Shown: positions 1-5,445, counted from the stretch's first letter. The stretch: DNA of 9,587 nucleotides from Sphingomonadaceae bacterium (GCA_019245455.1 JAFARM010000366.1:1-9587); one strand, 5' to 3'. A program made the numbers and translations. Notes: generated by a model from the sequence alone, not told the origin.

Positions 1-552
1 TTGGCTGCTCCGCGTCGGCTTGACGCGGACCAGCGCGTCGACCGCAAGCGTCGCGCCGCTGCGCCGGGCGACGGCGCGGGCGAGGAGCGCGGCCTGGTTA
101 TAGCCGCGCCGCCACAGCCGCCCACGGTGGAGCGGCACGGGGACGAGGACGCTATCCTCGTCCAGCCAGCCGCGCCCGGCGCGGATCATCTGCGGCGCCA
201 TGACCCCGGCGAGATGCTGGCGGTCGCCGTGCTTGAAGCCGAGCAGGACCTTGCGCGCCGGCCCGGCATAGGCGAGCGCGGCGCGGGCGGCGGTAAAACG
301 CGGCGGCGTCTCCAGGCACGCGCCGCAGCGCGCGTCGGGGCCGCGGGCGACGTCGAACGGCGCGCCGCAGCCGGCGCACATAGGGTCGGTGATGAACTCG
401 AGCCCGCGCCAGCAGTCGAGGCAGAAGCGGCCCTGCCGGTCGACGATGCCGCGGCACGCCGGGCAGCGCGGCGGCAGCAGCAGGTCGAGCGCGTCGTTGC
501 CGAGCCGGCGCAGGCCAGCGGCAGCGGCGAGGATCGGCACGGCGGCAACCAT
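1..552 (-). CDS. comF: ComF family protein (double zinc ribbon plus phosphoribosyltransferase fold), C-terminus outside window
   Basis: Translating the minus strand from the ATG at 552 gives 184 codons open to the window edge. The reading shows four CxxC pairs (C30/C33, C44/C47, C59/C62, C76/C79), the double zinc-ribbon head of ComF. It continues with FKHGD near 106-110 and the conserved PVPLHRGRLWRRGYNQA (138-154), and ends in KPTRSSQ, matching the family's R-x-x-T-x-x-Q signature. ComF proteins are about 240 residues, so some 55-60 are missing. The family is known from competence (ssDNA import with ComFA) but occurs widely in non-competent proteobacteria, where its substrate is unsettled. 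The start is preceded by a weak GGGTGGG purine stretch. No gene abuts it upstream; the next is a dioxygenase on the same strand 627 bp away. I recall comF lying divergently beside the methyltransferase seen at 2150 in sphingomonads, so the dioxygenase may be an insertion. The identification is firm; the competence role is not. Confidence 0.9.
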   Translation of the reverse strand, partial: MVAAVPILAAAAGLRRLGNDALDLLLPPRCPACRGIVDRQGRFCLDCWRGLEFITDPMCAGCGAPFDVARGPDARCGACLETPPRFTAARAALAYAGPARKVLLGFKHGDRQHLAGVMAPQMIRAGRGWLDEDSVLVPVPLHRGRLWRRGYNQAALLARAVARRSGATLAVDALVRVKPTRSSQ

Positions 553-594
553 CGCCCACCCTAGGCGCGGCGGGGTTAACGGAGCGTGGCCGGC

Positions 595-632
595 GCGACT
601 CGGCGCGATCCGGCCCGAGCGACTCGGCGCGA
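595..632. repeat. Short direct repeat, two 14-bp copies with 24-bp period
   Basis: The string GCGACTCGGCGCGA occurs at 595-608 and again at 619-632. Similarity continues weakly after the second copy (CCGGC in both). It lies 43-80 bp upstream of the comF start on the minus strand, where it could be a regulator site, but it may equally be slippage in GC-rich sequence. Confidence 0.4.
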
Positions 633-680
633 CCCGGCTGGCGGCGCGCGGCGAGCTCGGCCGGCGCGGTGTCCGAGTCG

Positions 681-701
681 TTAGCCTTTCAGTAAGGCTA
701 A
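681..701. repeat. Perfect 8-bp inverted repeat, 5-nt loop, AT-richer than surroundings
   Basis: TTAGCCTT (681-688) pairs perfectly with AAGGCTAA (694-701) around TCAGT. The arms contain far more A/T than the surrounding sequence, so chance pairing is less likely than for the all-GC palindromes nearby. The site is about 130 bp upstream of the comF start. It could be a regulator operator or a small hairpin; there is no U-tract on either side, which argues against an intrinsic terminator. Confidence 0.5.
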
Positions 702-733
702 GTTGACGAAGGTCGCCCACTGCCCCCGCCGCG

Positions 734-772
734 CCGCCCCCGCCGGGACGTCCCGGCGTCAGACGGGGGCGG
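734..772. repeat. Nested GC palindrome (two-stem hairpin)
   Basis: Outer arms CCGCCCCCG (734-742) and CGGGGGCGG (764-772) are perfect complements. Between them sits an inner perfect palindrome, CCGGGACGTCCCGG (743-756); counting two more bases each side, 741-758 is an 18-bp perfect palindrome. The two stems could stack into one extended hairpin with a short bulge at 757-763. No T-run follows. Palindromes of this length are not rare in DNA this GC-rich, so functional meaning is uncertain. Confidence 0.45.
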
Positions 773-1179
773 GAGGAGGCGCGCAGCGGCATCACGGGAG
801 CGAATCTGCCCGGCCAGGGGCGTGTAGGACAGCGGAATCTGGGGTAAACCGGGCCGGCCTGCGGGCGCCACCGCGAAGCGCGGCATGAGGACGAAGGAGA
901 ATTCGAGGCGCGCAACACAAGCGGTCGCCGCCACGCTCCTGCGGCGCCGCCGCCCCGATCGCCGAACGCGCGCCTAGCGACCCCGCGCGGTCAGCGTCGA
1001 GCCGTCCCCTCGACGCCATCGCCGACGGCGCGCGTCGCGACCCACGCGATCGGCATCCAGCCGCGCTCCCGACCACATCGCCAATCGGGCACCCCGCGAC
1101 AGCGGCGGCTCGTCACCCGACCACAGCGCGGCGCGGCCGATGACGCCTGGGGTCCGCCGCTGCGGCCGACGCCCCGCGG

Positions 1180-2019
1180 TCAGCGCCCGACGGCGCTCTT
1201 GACCACGTCGCGGACGGAGCGGAGCGCGCGCTCGGCGGCGCTCGGGCGGTAGCGGCTCTTGGTCAGCTTCGCCAGCCGGTCGTCGGTGTCGGGGCGCCAG
1301 ATCTCTGCCGAGCAGCTGACGGCGAGGTACATCGCTTTGCGGACGCCGGTGATCGCAGAAACCGGATTGACGTCGTGGAAGGCACGGTTCGACTGTAGCG
1401 AGGCGACCATGAAGTCGCCCTTCGCCGGATAGATCTTGTCGATCACCGGCGTGTAGCCGTCGAGCCCGTACAGCCGGTGCTCGCCGCCGACCATGTCGGG
1501 GTTGTCGTCGATGTAGATCAGGACCGAAACCAGCCGCGTCAGATTGTCGACGTGGATGCCGTTGCCGCCGGTCTTGATGCCATAGTTCAGCCGACCGATG
1601 CCGATGTCGAGGCGGGGAAAGAGGAACGCCTCCTCGCGCGTGTTGCCGACCTTGATCAGGTCGTCACGCCGCTCGTACGGCTCGGGGCGGATCGGCAGGG
1701 TGCGGGGGTCGCGGATCAGGTCGCCGTTCTTCACATAGCGGTCGATCTCGGCGTCGAAGATATCGACGAAGGTGCGGACGAAGCCTTCGGAATAGACCCA
1801 GTCATGGAGCTTCCTGTACGCCGGCTCCTCGTCGATCAGCTTGACGTACTCGGGGTCGGGCCAGGTCAGGTCGCCGTGCATCCGGATCTGCGGCCCGAAG
1901 CGGTCCTCGGCGGGGAAGGCACGGCGCAGCGCCTCATAGTCGACCAGCGTGTTCGCCGTCGCGACATGGGGGTAGGGCGAGGCGATGACCTCGTCGGGTG
2001 CGATCGAACGGATGGCCAT
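1180..2019 (-). CDS. 2-oxoglutarate/Fe(II)-dependent dioxygenase (2OG-FeII_Oxy, prolyl-4-hydroxylase-like fold)
   Basis: The product has 279 residues. The facial triad of a non-heme Fe(II)/2-oxoglutarate oxygenase can be read: H156 and D158 in GIHVDN, the distal H215 in RAFHDVNP, and R227 in GVRKAMYLAV as the likely 2-oxoglutarate carboxylate anchor. The strand-rich core spans roughly residues 135-240 (LNYGIKTGG, LVSVLIYIDD, GGEHRLYG, GDFMVASL); the first 130 residues are a family-variable lead-in, and a basic tail (about 250-279) follows. There is no signal peptide, so a cytosolic enzyme is expected. Such enzymes couple oxidation of 2-oxoglutarate to succinate with hydroxylation of a substrate that cannot be read from sequence. 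The ATG at 2019 has only a weak purine stretch upstream (CAGGG). The gene is clearly lower in GC (about 60-67% in sampled lines) than the flanking methyltransferase gene (near 80%), which suggests acquisition. The family call is strong; the substrate is unknown. Confidence 0.85.
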   Translation of the reverse strand: MAIRSIAPDEVIASPYPHVATANTLVDYEALRRAFPAEDRFGPQIRMHGDLTWPDPEYVKLIDEEPAYRKLHDWVYSEGFVRTFVDIFDAEIDRYVKNGDLIRDPRTLPIRPEPYERRDDLIKVGNTREEAFLFPRLDIGIGRLNYGIKTGGNGIHVDNLTRLVSVLIYIDDNPDMVGGEHRLYGLDGYTPVIDKIYPAKGDFMVASLQSNRAFHDVNPVSAITGVRKAMYLAVSCSAEIWRPDTDDRLAKLTKSRYRPSAAERALRSVRDVVKSAVGR

Positions 2020-2149
2020 AAACCCTGCCAGACTCGCGTGGTGTCTTCCCCGCTAGAATGCCTTGTGCGCCGCGGCAAGGCCAGAGGCGATCGGTCCGAA
2101 GCGGCACATTCGCTTGGCAGGCGCGGCGGGCTGCGGCATCGCCGGCGCG
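2020..2149 (+). promoter_or_regulatory. Divergent intergenic region with a candidate promoter for the methyltransferase gene
   Basis: These 130 bp separate two divergently read genes and must hold both promoters. GCTAGAAT at 2052-2059 matches 7 of 8 positions of the alphaproteobacterial (Caulobacter) housekeeping -10 consensus GCTANAWC; the -35 region upstream is poor. Transcription would start near 2066 and leave a leader of about 85 nt before the ATG at 2150. I see no convincing promoter for the dioxygenase on the other strand. Confidence 0.25.
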
Positions 2150-2884
2150 ATGGACCCCGCCGACCCCTTCGACCGCGCCGCCCGCCGCCGCCAGCAGCGG
2201 CGCGCGGTGCCCGGCTTCCTCCACGCGGCGATGGCCGAGGAGGTCGCCGCGCGCGTCACGGCGGCGGGGCGCGGCTTCGACCTTGCGCTCGACATCGGCG
2301 GAACCGGGGTGCGTGGCAGGGTCGCGACGTGGGCGCTCGACGTCGCGCCGCGTCCCGGCGTCGCCGTCGTCGCCGACCCCGACCGGCTGCCGGTGGCGGA
2401 CGGCAGCGTCGACCTGATCGCCGCCTTCGGCCTGCACGCCGCCGGCGACCTGCCCGGCGCGCTGATCCTCGCCCGCCGCGCGCTCGCCCCCGGCGGATTG
2501 TTCGTCGCCGCGCTGCCGGGCGGGGCGTCGCTCGCCGAACTGCGCGCCGACCTGCTCGCCGCCGAGGTGGCGCTGACCGGCCGCGCCGCCGCGCGCGTGA
2601 TGCCGACGGTCGACCCCGCCGCCGCGCCGGCGCTGCTCCAGCGCGCCGGCTTCGCCGACCCGGTGGTCGAGGTCGACCGGCTGACCGTGCGCTACGCCGA
2701 TCCGTGGGGGCTGCTCCGCGACCTCCGCACGGCGGGTGAGGGCAATATCCTGTCCGCTCGCGAGCCGCTGCGCCGCGACGTGCTCGCCGACGCGGCACGC
2801 CGCTTCGCCGCGCGCGCCGACGGGCGGGTCGCGGTCACGGCCGAAATCCTGTACCTGACCGGCTGGCGGGGCGCGGCCGGCTGA
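2150..2884 (+). CDS. NDUFAF5/BioC-like class I SAM-fold protein (probable complex I assembly factor homologue)
   Basis: From the ATG at 2150 the product is 244 residues. The open frame extends upstream to 2063, but the first 29 codons look like leader, whereas MDPADPFDRAARRRQQRRA is the typical opening of this family (F-D-R-x-x-x-R-R-x-x-R-A). A Rossmann core follows: LALDIGGTG (46-53) as motif I, VVADPDRLPVADGSVDLI (73-90) as the motif II/post-I region, and ALAPGGLFVAALPGG (111-125). The C-terminal part, with GEGNILSAREPLRRD (196-210) and AEILYLTGWR (231-240), matches what I recall of human NDUFAF5, which hydroxylates an arginine of the NDUFS7 subunit of complex I rather than methylating. 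By homology this gene probably matures NuoB, acting in the cytoplasm on membrane-arm precursors. Motif I is degenerate compared with the usual D-x-G-x-G-x-G. BioC, a malonyl-ACP methyltransferase, is the alternative; no biotin genes are nearby. Confidence 0.75.
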   Translation: MDPADPFDRAARRRQQRRAVPGFLHAAMAEEVAARVTAAGRGFDLALDIGGTGVRGRVATWALDVAPRPGVAVVADPDRLPVADGSVDLIAAFGLHAAGDLPGALILARRALAPGGLFVAALPGGASLAELRADLLAAEVALTGRAAARVMPTVDPAAAPALLQRAGFADPVVEVDRLTVRYADPWGLLRDLRTAGEGNILSAREPLRRDVLADAARRFAARADGRVAVTAEILYLTGWRGAAG

Positions 2885-2892
2885 CCGGCCGC
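2873..2892. terminator. GC hairpin at a convergent gene junction, stop codon in the loop
   Basis: GCGGCCGG (2873-2880) and CCGGCCGC (2885-2892) are perfect complements around the 4-nt loop CTGA, which contains the methyltransferase stop codon TGA (2882-2884). surE ends 20 bp beyond on the other strand, so the hairpin could stop transcripts from both sides. Neither side has a T-run, so it is not a classic intrinsic terminator; it may act as an mRNA 3' end block or with Rho. Confidence 0.45.
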
Positions 2893-2911
2893 CCGCGTCG
2901 GCGGCCTCGGT

Positions 2912-3670
2912 CTACGCCAGCACGCCGCGCAGCGCCGCCAGCGTCGCTGTGTGCGTCAGGTCGAGGTGGAGCGGCGTCACCGCGATGGCGCCGTTCCGCA
3001 CCGCGTGGAGGTCGGTCTCGCGCGCCGGGTCGGCCATCTCGCGGCCATAGCCGAACCAGTAATAGGGAAAGCCGCGCGGATCGACGCGCGCGTCGATGCG
3101 GATATTGCCATAGTCGCGGAACCCCTGGGCGGCGACGACGACCGGCGGGTCGGCGGTGACACGCGCCGGGAAATTGACGTTCATCAGCACGCCCGCCGGC
3201 CAGTCGACCGCCAGCAGCCGGCGGACGATGCCCGCGCCGAACTGCCGCGCCGGGCCGAAGTCCTCGCGCCCGACGGTATAGTCGGCCATCGCCTGGCTGA
3301 GCGCGACCGCGCGTATGCCGGCCAGGCACCCCTCCATCGCCGCCGACACGGTGCCCGAATAGGTGACGTCCTCGGCCATGTTCGGGCCGCGGTTGACGCC
3401 CGACAGGATGAGGTCGGGCGGGGCGTCCTTCATCACGTGGCCGATCGCCATCATCACCGCGTCGGTCGGCGTGCCGCGCACGGCGAAACGGCGCGGCCCA
3501 AGCTGGCGCAGGCGGATCGGCGCGGTCAGCGTCAGCGAATGGCCGGTGCCCGACTGCTCTTCCGCTGGCGCGACGGTCCACACGTCGTCGCTGAGCTCGG
3601 CCGCGACGTCGGCGAGCGCGGCGAGCCCCGCCGCCTCGATGCCGTCGTCGTTGGTGAGAAGGATGCGCAT
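2912..3670 (-). CDS. surE: 5'/3'-nucleotidase SurE
   Basis: The 252-residue product begins MRILLTNDDGIEAAGL, the SurE signature. The metal site is complete: D8 and D9, S40 in EEQSGTGHS, and N93 in SGVNRGPN. SurE is a divalent-metal nucleoside 5'/3'-monophosphatase (also acting on short polyphosphate in some species), linked to stationary-phase survival; it is cytosolic. Length is normal (about 250) and the C-terminus (TPLHLDLTHTATLAAL) is typical. AAGGA lies about 8 bases before the ATG, a good ribosome binding site. serS lies upstream on the same strand, an order common in alphaproteobacteria, but here the 172-bp gap is mostly filled by a palindromic repeat (3688-3819) that may uncouple or attenuate joint transcription. 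pcm, often next to surE, is not present; a convergent methyltransferase follows instead. Confidence 0.96.
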   Translation of the reverse strand: MRILLTNDDGIEAAGLAALADVAAELSDDVWTVAPAEEQSGTGHSLTLTAPIRLRQLGPRRFAVRGTPTDAVMMAIGHVMKDAPPDLILSGVNRGPNMAEDVTYSGTVSAAMEGCLAGIRAVALSQAMADYTVGREDFGPARQFGAGIVRRLLAVDWPAGVLMNVNFPARVTADPPVVVAAQGFRDYGNIRIDARVDPRGFPYYWFGYGREMADPARETDLHAVRNGAIAVTPLHLDLTHTATLAALRGVLA

Positions 3671-3687
3671 CGTGTGTCCTTCGTGAT

Positions 3688-3819
3688 CCTCCCCGGACCG
3701 GGGAGGGGGACCATGCGGAGCATGGTGGAGGGGCCGCTCGCCACACGACGATCGGCTTGAATGCCGCGAGCGACCCCTCCGTCACCGCTGCGCGGTGCCA
3801 CCTCCCCGTTCCGGGGAGG
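3688..3819. repeat. Palindromic intergenic repeat with four hairpins and a central stem (family A)
   Basis: The 132-bp element is built symmetrically. Each end carries the same hairpin, CCTCCCCG/CGGGGAGG (arms 3688-3695 with 3699-3706, and 3801-3808 with 3812-3819), with 3-nt loops. Inside these are ACCATGC-GGA-GCATGGT (3710-3726) and CACCGC-TGC-GCGGTG (3783-3797). The middle closes through a long stem: 3727-3741 pairs with 3766-3780 at 14 of 15 positions around a 24-nt loop. All four small hairpins have exactly 3-nt loops. I remember similar CTCCCC...CATGGT...GGAGGGG elements as abundant between genes in sphingomonads; that is recollection, not a search result. It occupies the serS-surE gap and contains no gene. 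As RNA it could protect or terminate the serS transcript. Confidence 0.85.
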
Positions 3820-3842
3820 AGCATACGCTGCGCCCGTGCCCG

Positions 3843-5189
3843 TCAAGCCGGACGCAACGCCGTCACCCCGCCCATGTAGCTGCGCAGCACCTCGGGCACG
3901 GCGACCGAGCCATCGGCGCGCTGATGGTTTTCCAGCACCGCGACCAGCGTCCGCCCGACCGCCAGCGCGCTGCCGTTGAGCGTGTGGACGAAGTGCGTCC
4001 CCTTCTGCCCGCGCACCTTGTACCGCCCGCCCTTCGGCTCGTGGACGTCCATCCGCCGCGCCTGGAAGTCGCCGCAGTCGGACACGCTGCTGATCTCGCG
4101 GTACCGGCCCTGGCCCGGTAGCCAGACCTCGAGGTCGAACGTCTTGCGCGCCGAAAAGCCCATGTCGCCGGCGCACAGCAGGACGCGGCGGTAGGGCAGC
4201 TGAAGCGCATCGAGCAGCGATTCGGCCTGGGCGGTCATCGCCTCGTGCACCGCCGCCGCCGCCGCCGCATCGGCGACGATGGCGACGAGTTCGACCTTGT
4301 CGAACTGGTGCTGGCGGATGAGCCCGCGCGTGTCGCGCCCGGCCGACCCCGCTTCCGCGCGGAAGCACGGGGTCAGCGCCGTCAGCCGCAGCGGCAGCTC
4401 GTCCGCGTCGAGCACCCGGCCGCGGATGGAGTTGGTCAGCGACACCTCGGCGGTGGGGATCAGGTAGCGGTCGTCGGTGGTGCGGAACGCATCCTCGGCG
4501 AACTTCGGCAGCTGCCCGGTGCCGAACATCGCGCGCTCGTGGACCAGCACCGGCGGCGCGACCTCGGTCCACCCGGCAGCGACGTTGGCGTCGAGCATCC
4601 ACTGCCCGAGCGCGCGGTGCAGGCGGGCGAGGGAACCCTTGAGGATGGCGAAGCGCGCGCCAGCGATGGCGGCGGCGGCGTCGGGGTCGTAGCCGAAGCG
4701 CGCGGCGAGGACGTCGTGCTCGGCAGGCGCGAAATCGAAGGCGGGGAGGGTGCCGCGGGCGTGGACGACGACGTTGGCGGTTTCGTCGAGGCCGTCCGGA
4801 ACGTCGGAAGCGGGAAGGTTGGGGAGGGTGGCGAGCAAGGCGCTCGCCGAAGCTCGCTGAGCAGTAAGCTGCACGTCGAGTTCGCGCTCTCTAACCTTGT
4901 CTGCCGCAACCTGGTCCATCAACTCGGATTGTTGATTAACCAGTACCGCATAGTCGTCGGTGCTCGCATAGTCGCTCGTTTCGACAACATTGCTGGAGGC
5001 AGCGCGAGATCTTGCATAAGCCTCCGCCGCCATTTTCTGTCGAACTCGTACAAGATCGAGGTTGGTTTGAGTGGCGCTCGCGCTGTTAGCGAGACGACTG
5101 GCTTCAAAGCTCGCTGGTTCGACCCCGCGCCGCGCCAACCCCGCGTCGAATGCGGCCGGATCGGCGCGGATGGCTTTGATGTCGTGCAT
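3843..5189 (-). CDS. serS: Seryl-tRNA synthetase, with an atypical tRNA-binding arm
   Basis: The 448-residue class II synthetase charges tRNA-Ser (and tRNA-Sec where present) with serine in the cytosol. The start ATG at 5189 gives MHDIKAIRADPAAFDAGLARRG, the standard N-terminus; longer in-frame starts would run into the upstream repeat. Domains: N-terminal two-helix arm (about 24-122), ending in the conserved LPNLPASDVPDG; catalytic domain with TAEVSLTN (246-253), motif 2 FRAEAGSAGRDTRGLIRQHQF (276-296), EISSVSDCGDFQARRM (365-380) and motif 3 LNGSALAVGRTLVAVLEN (404-421). All active-site elements are present. The arm residues 24-113 are encoded by DNA of about 55% GC rich in codons the rest of the gene avoids, and are serine-rich compared with the usual arginine/leucine/alanine arm (see 4851-5120). 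No good Shine-Dalgarno precedes the ATG. tatABC, often upstream of serS in alphaproteobacteria, is absent; rimO is divergent instead. Confidence 0.97.
   Translation of the reverse strand: MHDIKAIRADPAAFDAGLARRGVEPASFEASRLANSASATQTNLDLVRVRQKMAAEAYARSRAASSNVVETSDYASTDDYAVLVNQQSELMDQVAADKVRERELDVQLTAQRASASALLATLPNLPASDVPDGLDETANVVVHARGTLPAFDFAPAEHDVLAARFGYDPDAAAAIAGARFAILKGSLARLHRALGQWMLDANVAAGWTEVAPPVLVHERAMFGTGQLPKFAEDAFRTTDDRYLIPTAEVSLTNSIRGRVLDADELPLRLTALTPCFRAEAGSAGRDTRGLIRQHQFDKVELVAIVADAAAAAAVHEAMTAQAESLLDALQLPYRRVLLCAGDMGFSARKTFDLEVWLPGQGRYREISSVSDCGDFQARRMDVHEPKGGRYKVRGQKGTHFVHTLNGSALAVGRTLVAVLENHQRADGSVAVPEVLRSYMGGVTALRPA
4851..5120 (-). other. Low-GC, rare-codon island inside serS coding for the tRNA-binding arm
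   Basis: By hand count, 4861-5120 is about 55% GC, against 70-77% in the lines just downstream in the gene. In frame it encodes SerRS residues about 24-113. Codons scarce elsewhere in this gene cluster here: AGA twice, CGA three times, GTA twice, CAA three times, ACT and CTT twice each, and several GTT. The encoded stretch (for example SRLANSASATQTN and SRAASSNVVETS) is rich in Ser, Thr, Asn and Gln. The frame is intact and both flanks, including the first 23 codons, have native composition. This looks like an in-frame replacement of the arm by recombination; local relaxed selection is the alternative. Confidence 0.75.
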
Positions 5190-5199
5190 GGCGCGGGAG

Positions 5200-5228
5200 C
5201 CTATGGCGGGCGGCGGCGGTGGGGGCAA
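5200..5228 (-). promoter_or_regulatory. Candidate serS promoter close to the start codon
   Basis: On the minus strand TTGCCC (5228-5223) is followed after 17 bp by CATAGG (5205-5200). The -35 fits the alphaproteobacterial TTGMCS pattern; the -10 is poor (3 of 6 to TATAAT). A start 6-7 bp downstream would leave a leader of only a few bases before the ATG at 5189, in keeping with the absence of a clear ribosome binding site. Confidence 0.22.
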
Positions 5229-5234
5229 GGCCCT

Positions 5235-5402
5235 CCTCTCCCGCTTGCGGGAGAGGCGACTCGCGCGGCAGCGCGGCGGGTGAGGGTGTACCCCACGCCG
5301 CACGCGCGGCGACGGCGGGTCAACCACGGCGACCCCACACCCTCACCCCGGGGCCCCGCCTGCCGGCGCGTCTCTCGCCCTCTCCCGCAAGCGGGAGAGG
5401 GA
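5235..5402. repeat. Palindromic intergenic repeat with terminal CTCTCCCGC hairpins (family B)
   Basis: This fills most of the gap between the divergent serS and rimO starts. The left end is a 10-bp perfect hairpin, CCTCTCCCGC/GCGGGAGAGG (5235-5244 with 5247-5256, loop TT). The right end is its counterpart with 11-bp arms (5378-5388 with 5391-5401, loop AA). Between them GGGTGAGGGTGT (5278-5289) pairs perfectly over 12 bp with ACACCCTCACCC (5337-5348). The 5257-5277 and 5356-5377 segments are roughly complementary too, so the whole element can fold into one long branched structure. It differs in sequence from the element at 3688-3819. I recall CCCTCTCCCGC...GGTGAGGG elements as common in many proteobacteria. 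No gene is visible in it. Confidence 0.82.
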
Positions 5403-5410
5403 GCACGCCT

Positions 5411-5439
5411 TTGCCCTCCCGCCCCAAACCCCCTACATC
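5411..5439 (+). promoter_or_regulatory. Candidate rimO promoter giving a near-leaderless transcript
   Basis: TTGCCC (5411-5416) fits the alphaproteobacterial -35 form TTGMCS. CCTACATC (5432-5439) matches 7 of 8 positions of GCTANAWC, with 15 bp between the two. A transcription start 6-7 bp after the -10 falls on or beside the GTG at 5446. No Shine-Dalgarno precedes that GTG, which fits a leaderless message. The promoter sits just outside the palindromic repeat. Confidence 0.35.
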
Positions 5440-5445
5440 GCCCCC

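Larger units (their letters stand above)
553..1179. other. Long intergenic stretch without a convincing gene
   Basis: These 627 bp separate the 5' end of comF from the 3' end of the dioxygenase gene. Composition is as GC-rich as the neighbours. Short open frames exist on both strands (for example 698-934 minus and 885-977 plus), but they are arginine- and proline-rich, show no recognisable domain and lack a good ribosome binding site, so I do not call them. The stretch does hold a 24-bp-period direct repeat (595-632), a perfect inverted repeat (681-701) and a nested palindrome (734-772). An 11-bp string, CGCGGTCAGCG, occurs near 986-996 and again near 1175-1185. The comF promoter must lie here, but I see no clear -35/-10 pair. 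It could be decayed coding sequence, a small RNA locus or flanking debris from acquisition of the dioxygenase gene. Confidence 0.6.

Noticed and set aside
698..934. A 78-codon minus-strand open frame upstream of comF
   Set aside because: It reads through the nested palindrome into Arg/Gly-rich sequence, with no domain; it could be a gene remnant but I cannot support it.
885..977. A 30-codon plus-strand open frame (MRTKENSRRATQ...)
   Set aside because: No good ribosome binding site, strongly arginine-rich, no recognisable similarity; not above chance.
2063..2149. Upstream in-frame extension of the methyltransferase gene
   Set aside because: The extra 29 residues have no family counterpart, while the ATG at 2150 gives the typical N-terminus; a -10-like box overlaps the longer start.
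1477..2739. A 420-codon plus-strand open frame
   Set aside because: It covers the dioxygenase in antisense and the methyltransferase out of frame; both of those have clear family motifs.
5116..5124. GGTTCGACC, resembling a tRNA T-loop or attachment site at the edge of the serS low-GC island
   Set aside because: No acceptor, D or anticodon stems can be formed around it and it encodes conserved SerRS residues; most likely coincidence.
3688..5402. A composite transposon around serS, suggested by flanking repeats
   Set aside because: The two repeats are unrelated in sequence, there is no transposase gene and no target duplication is visible.
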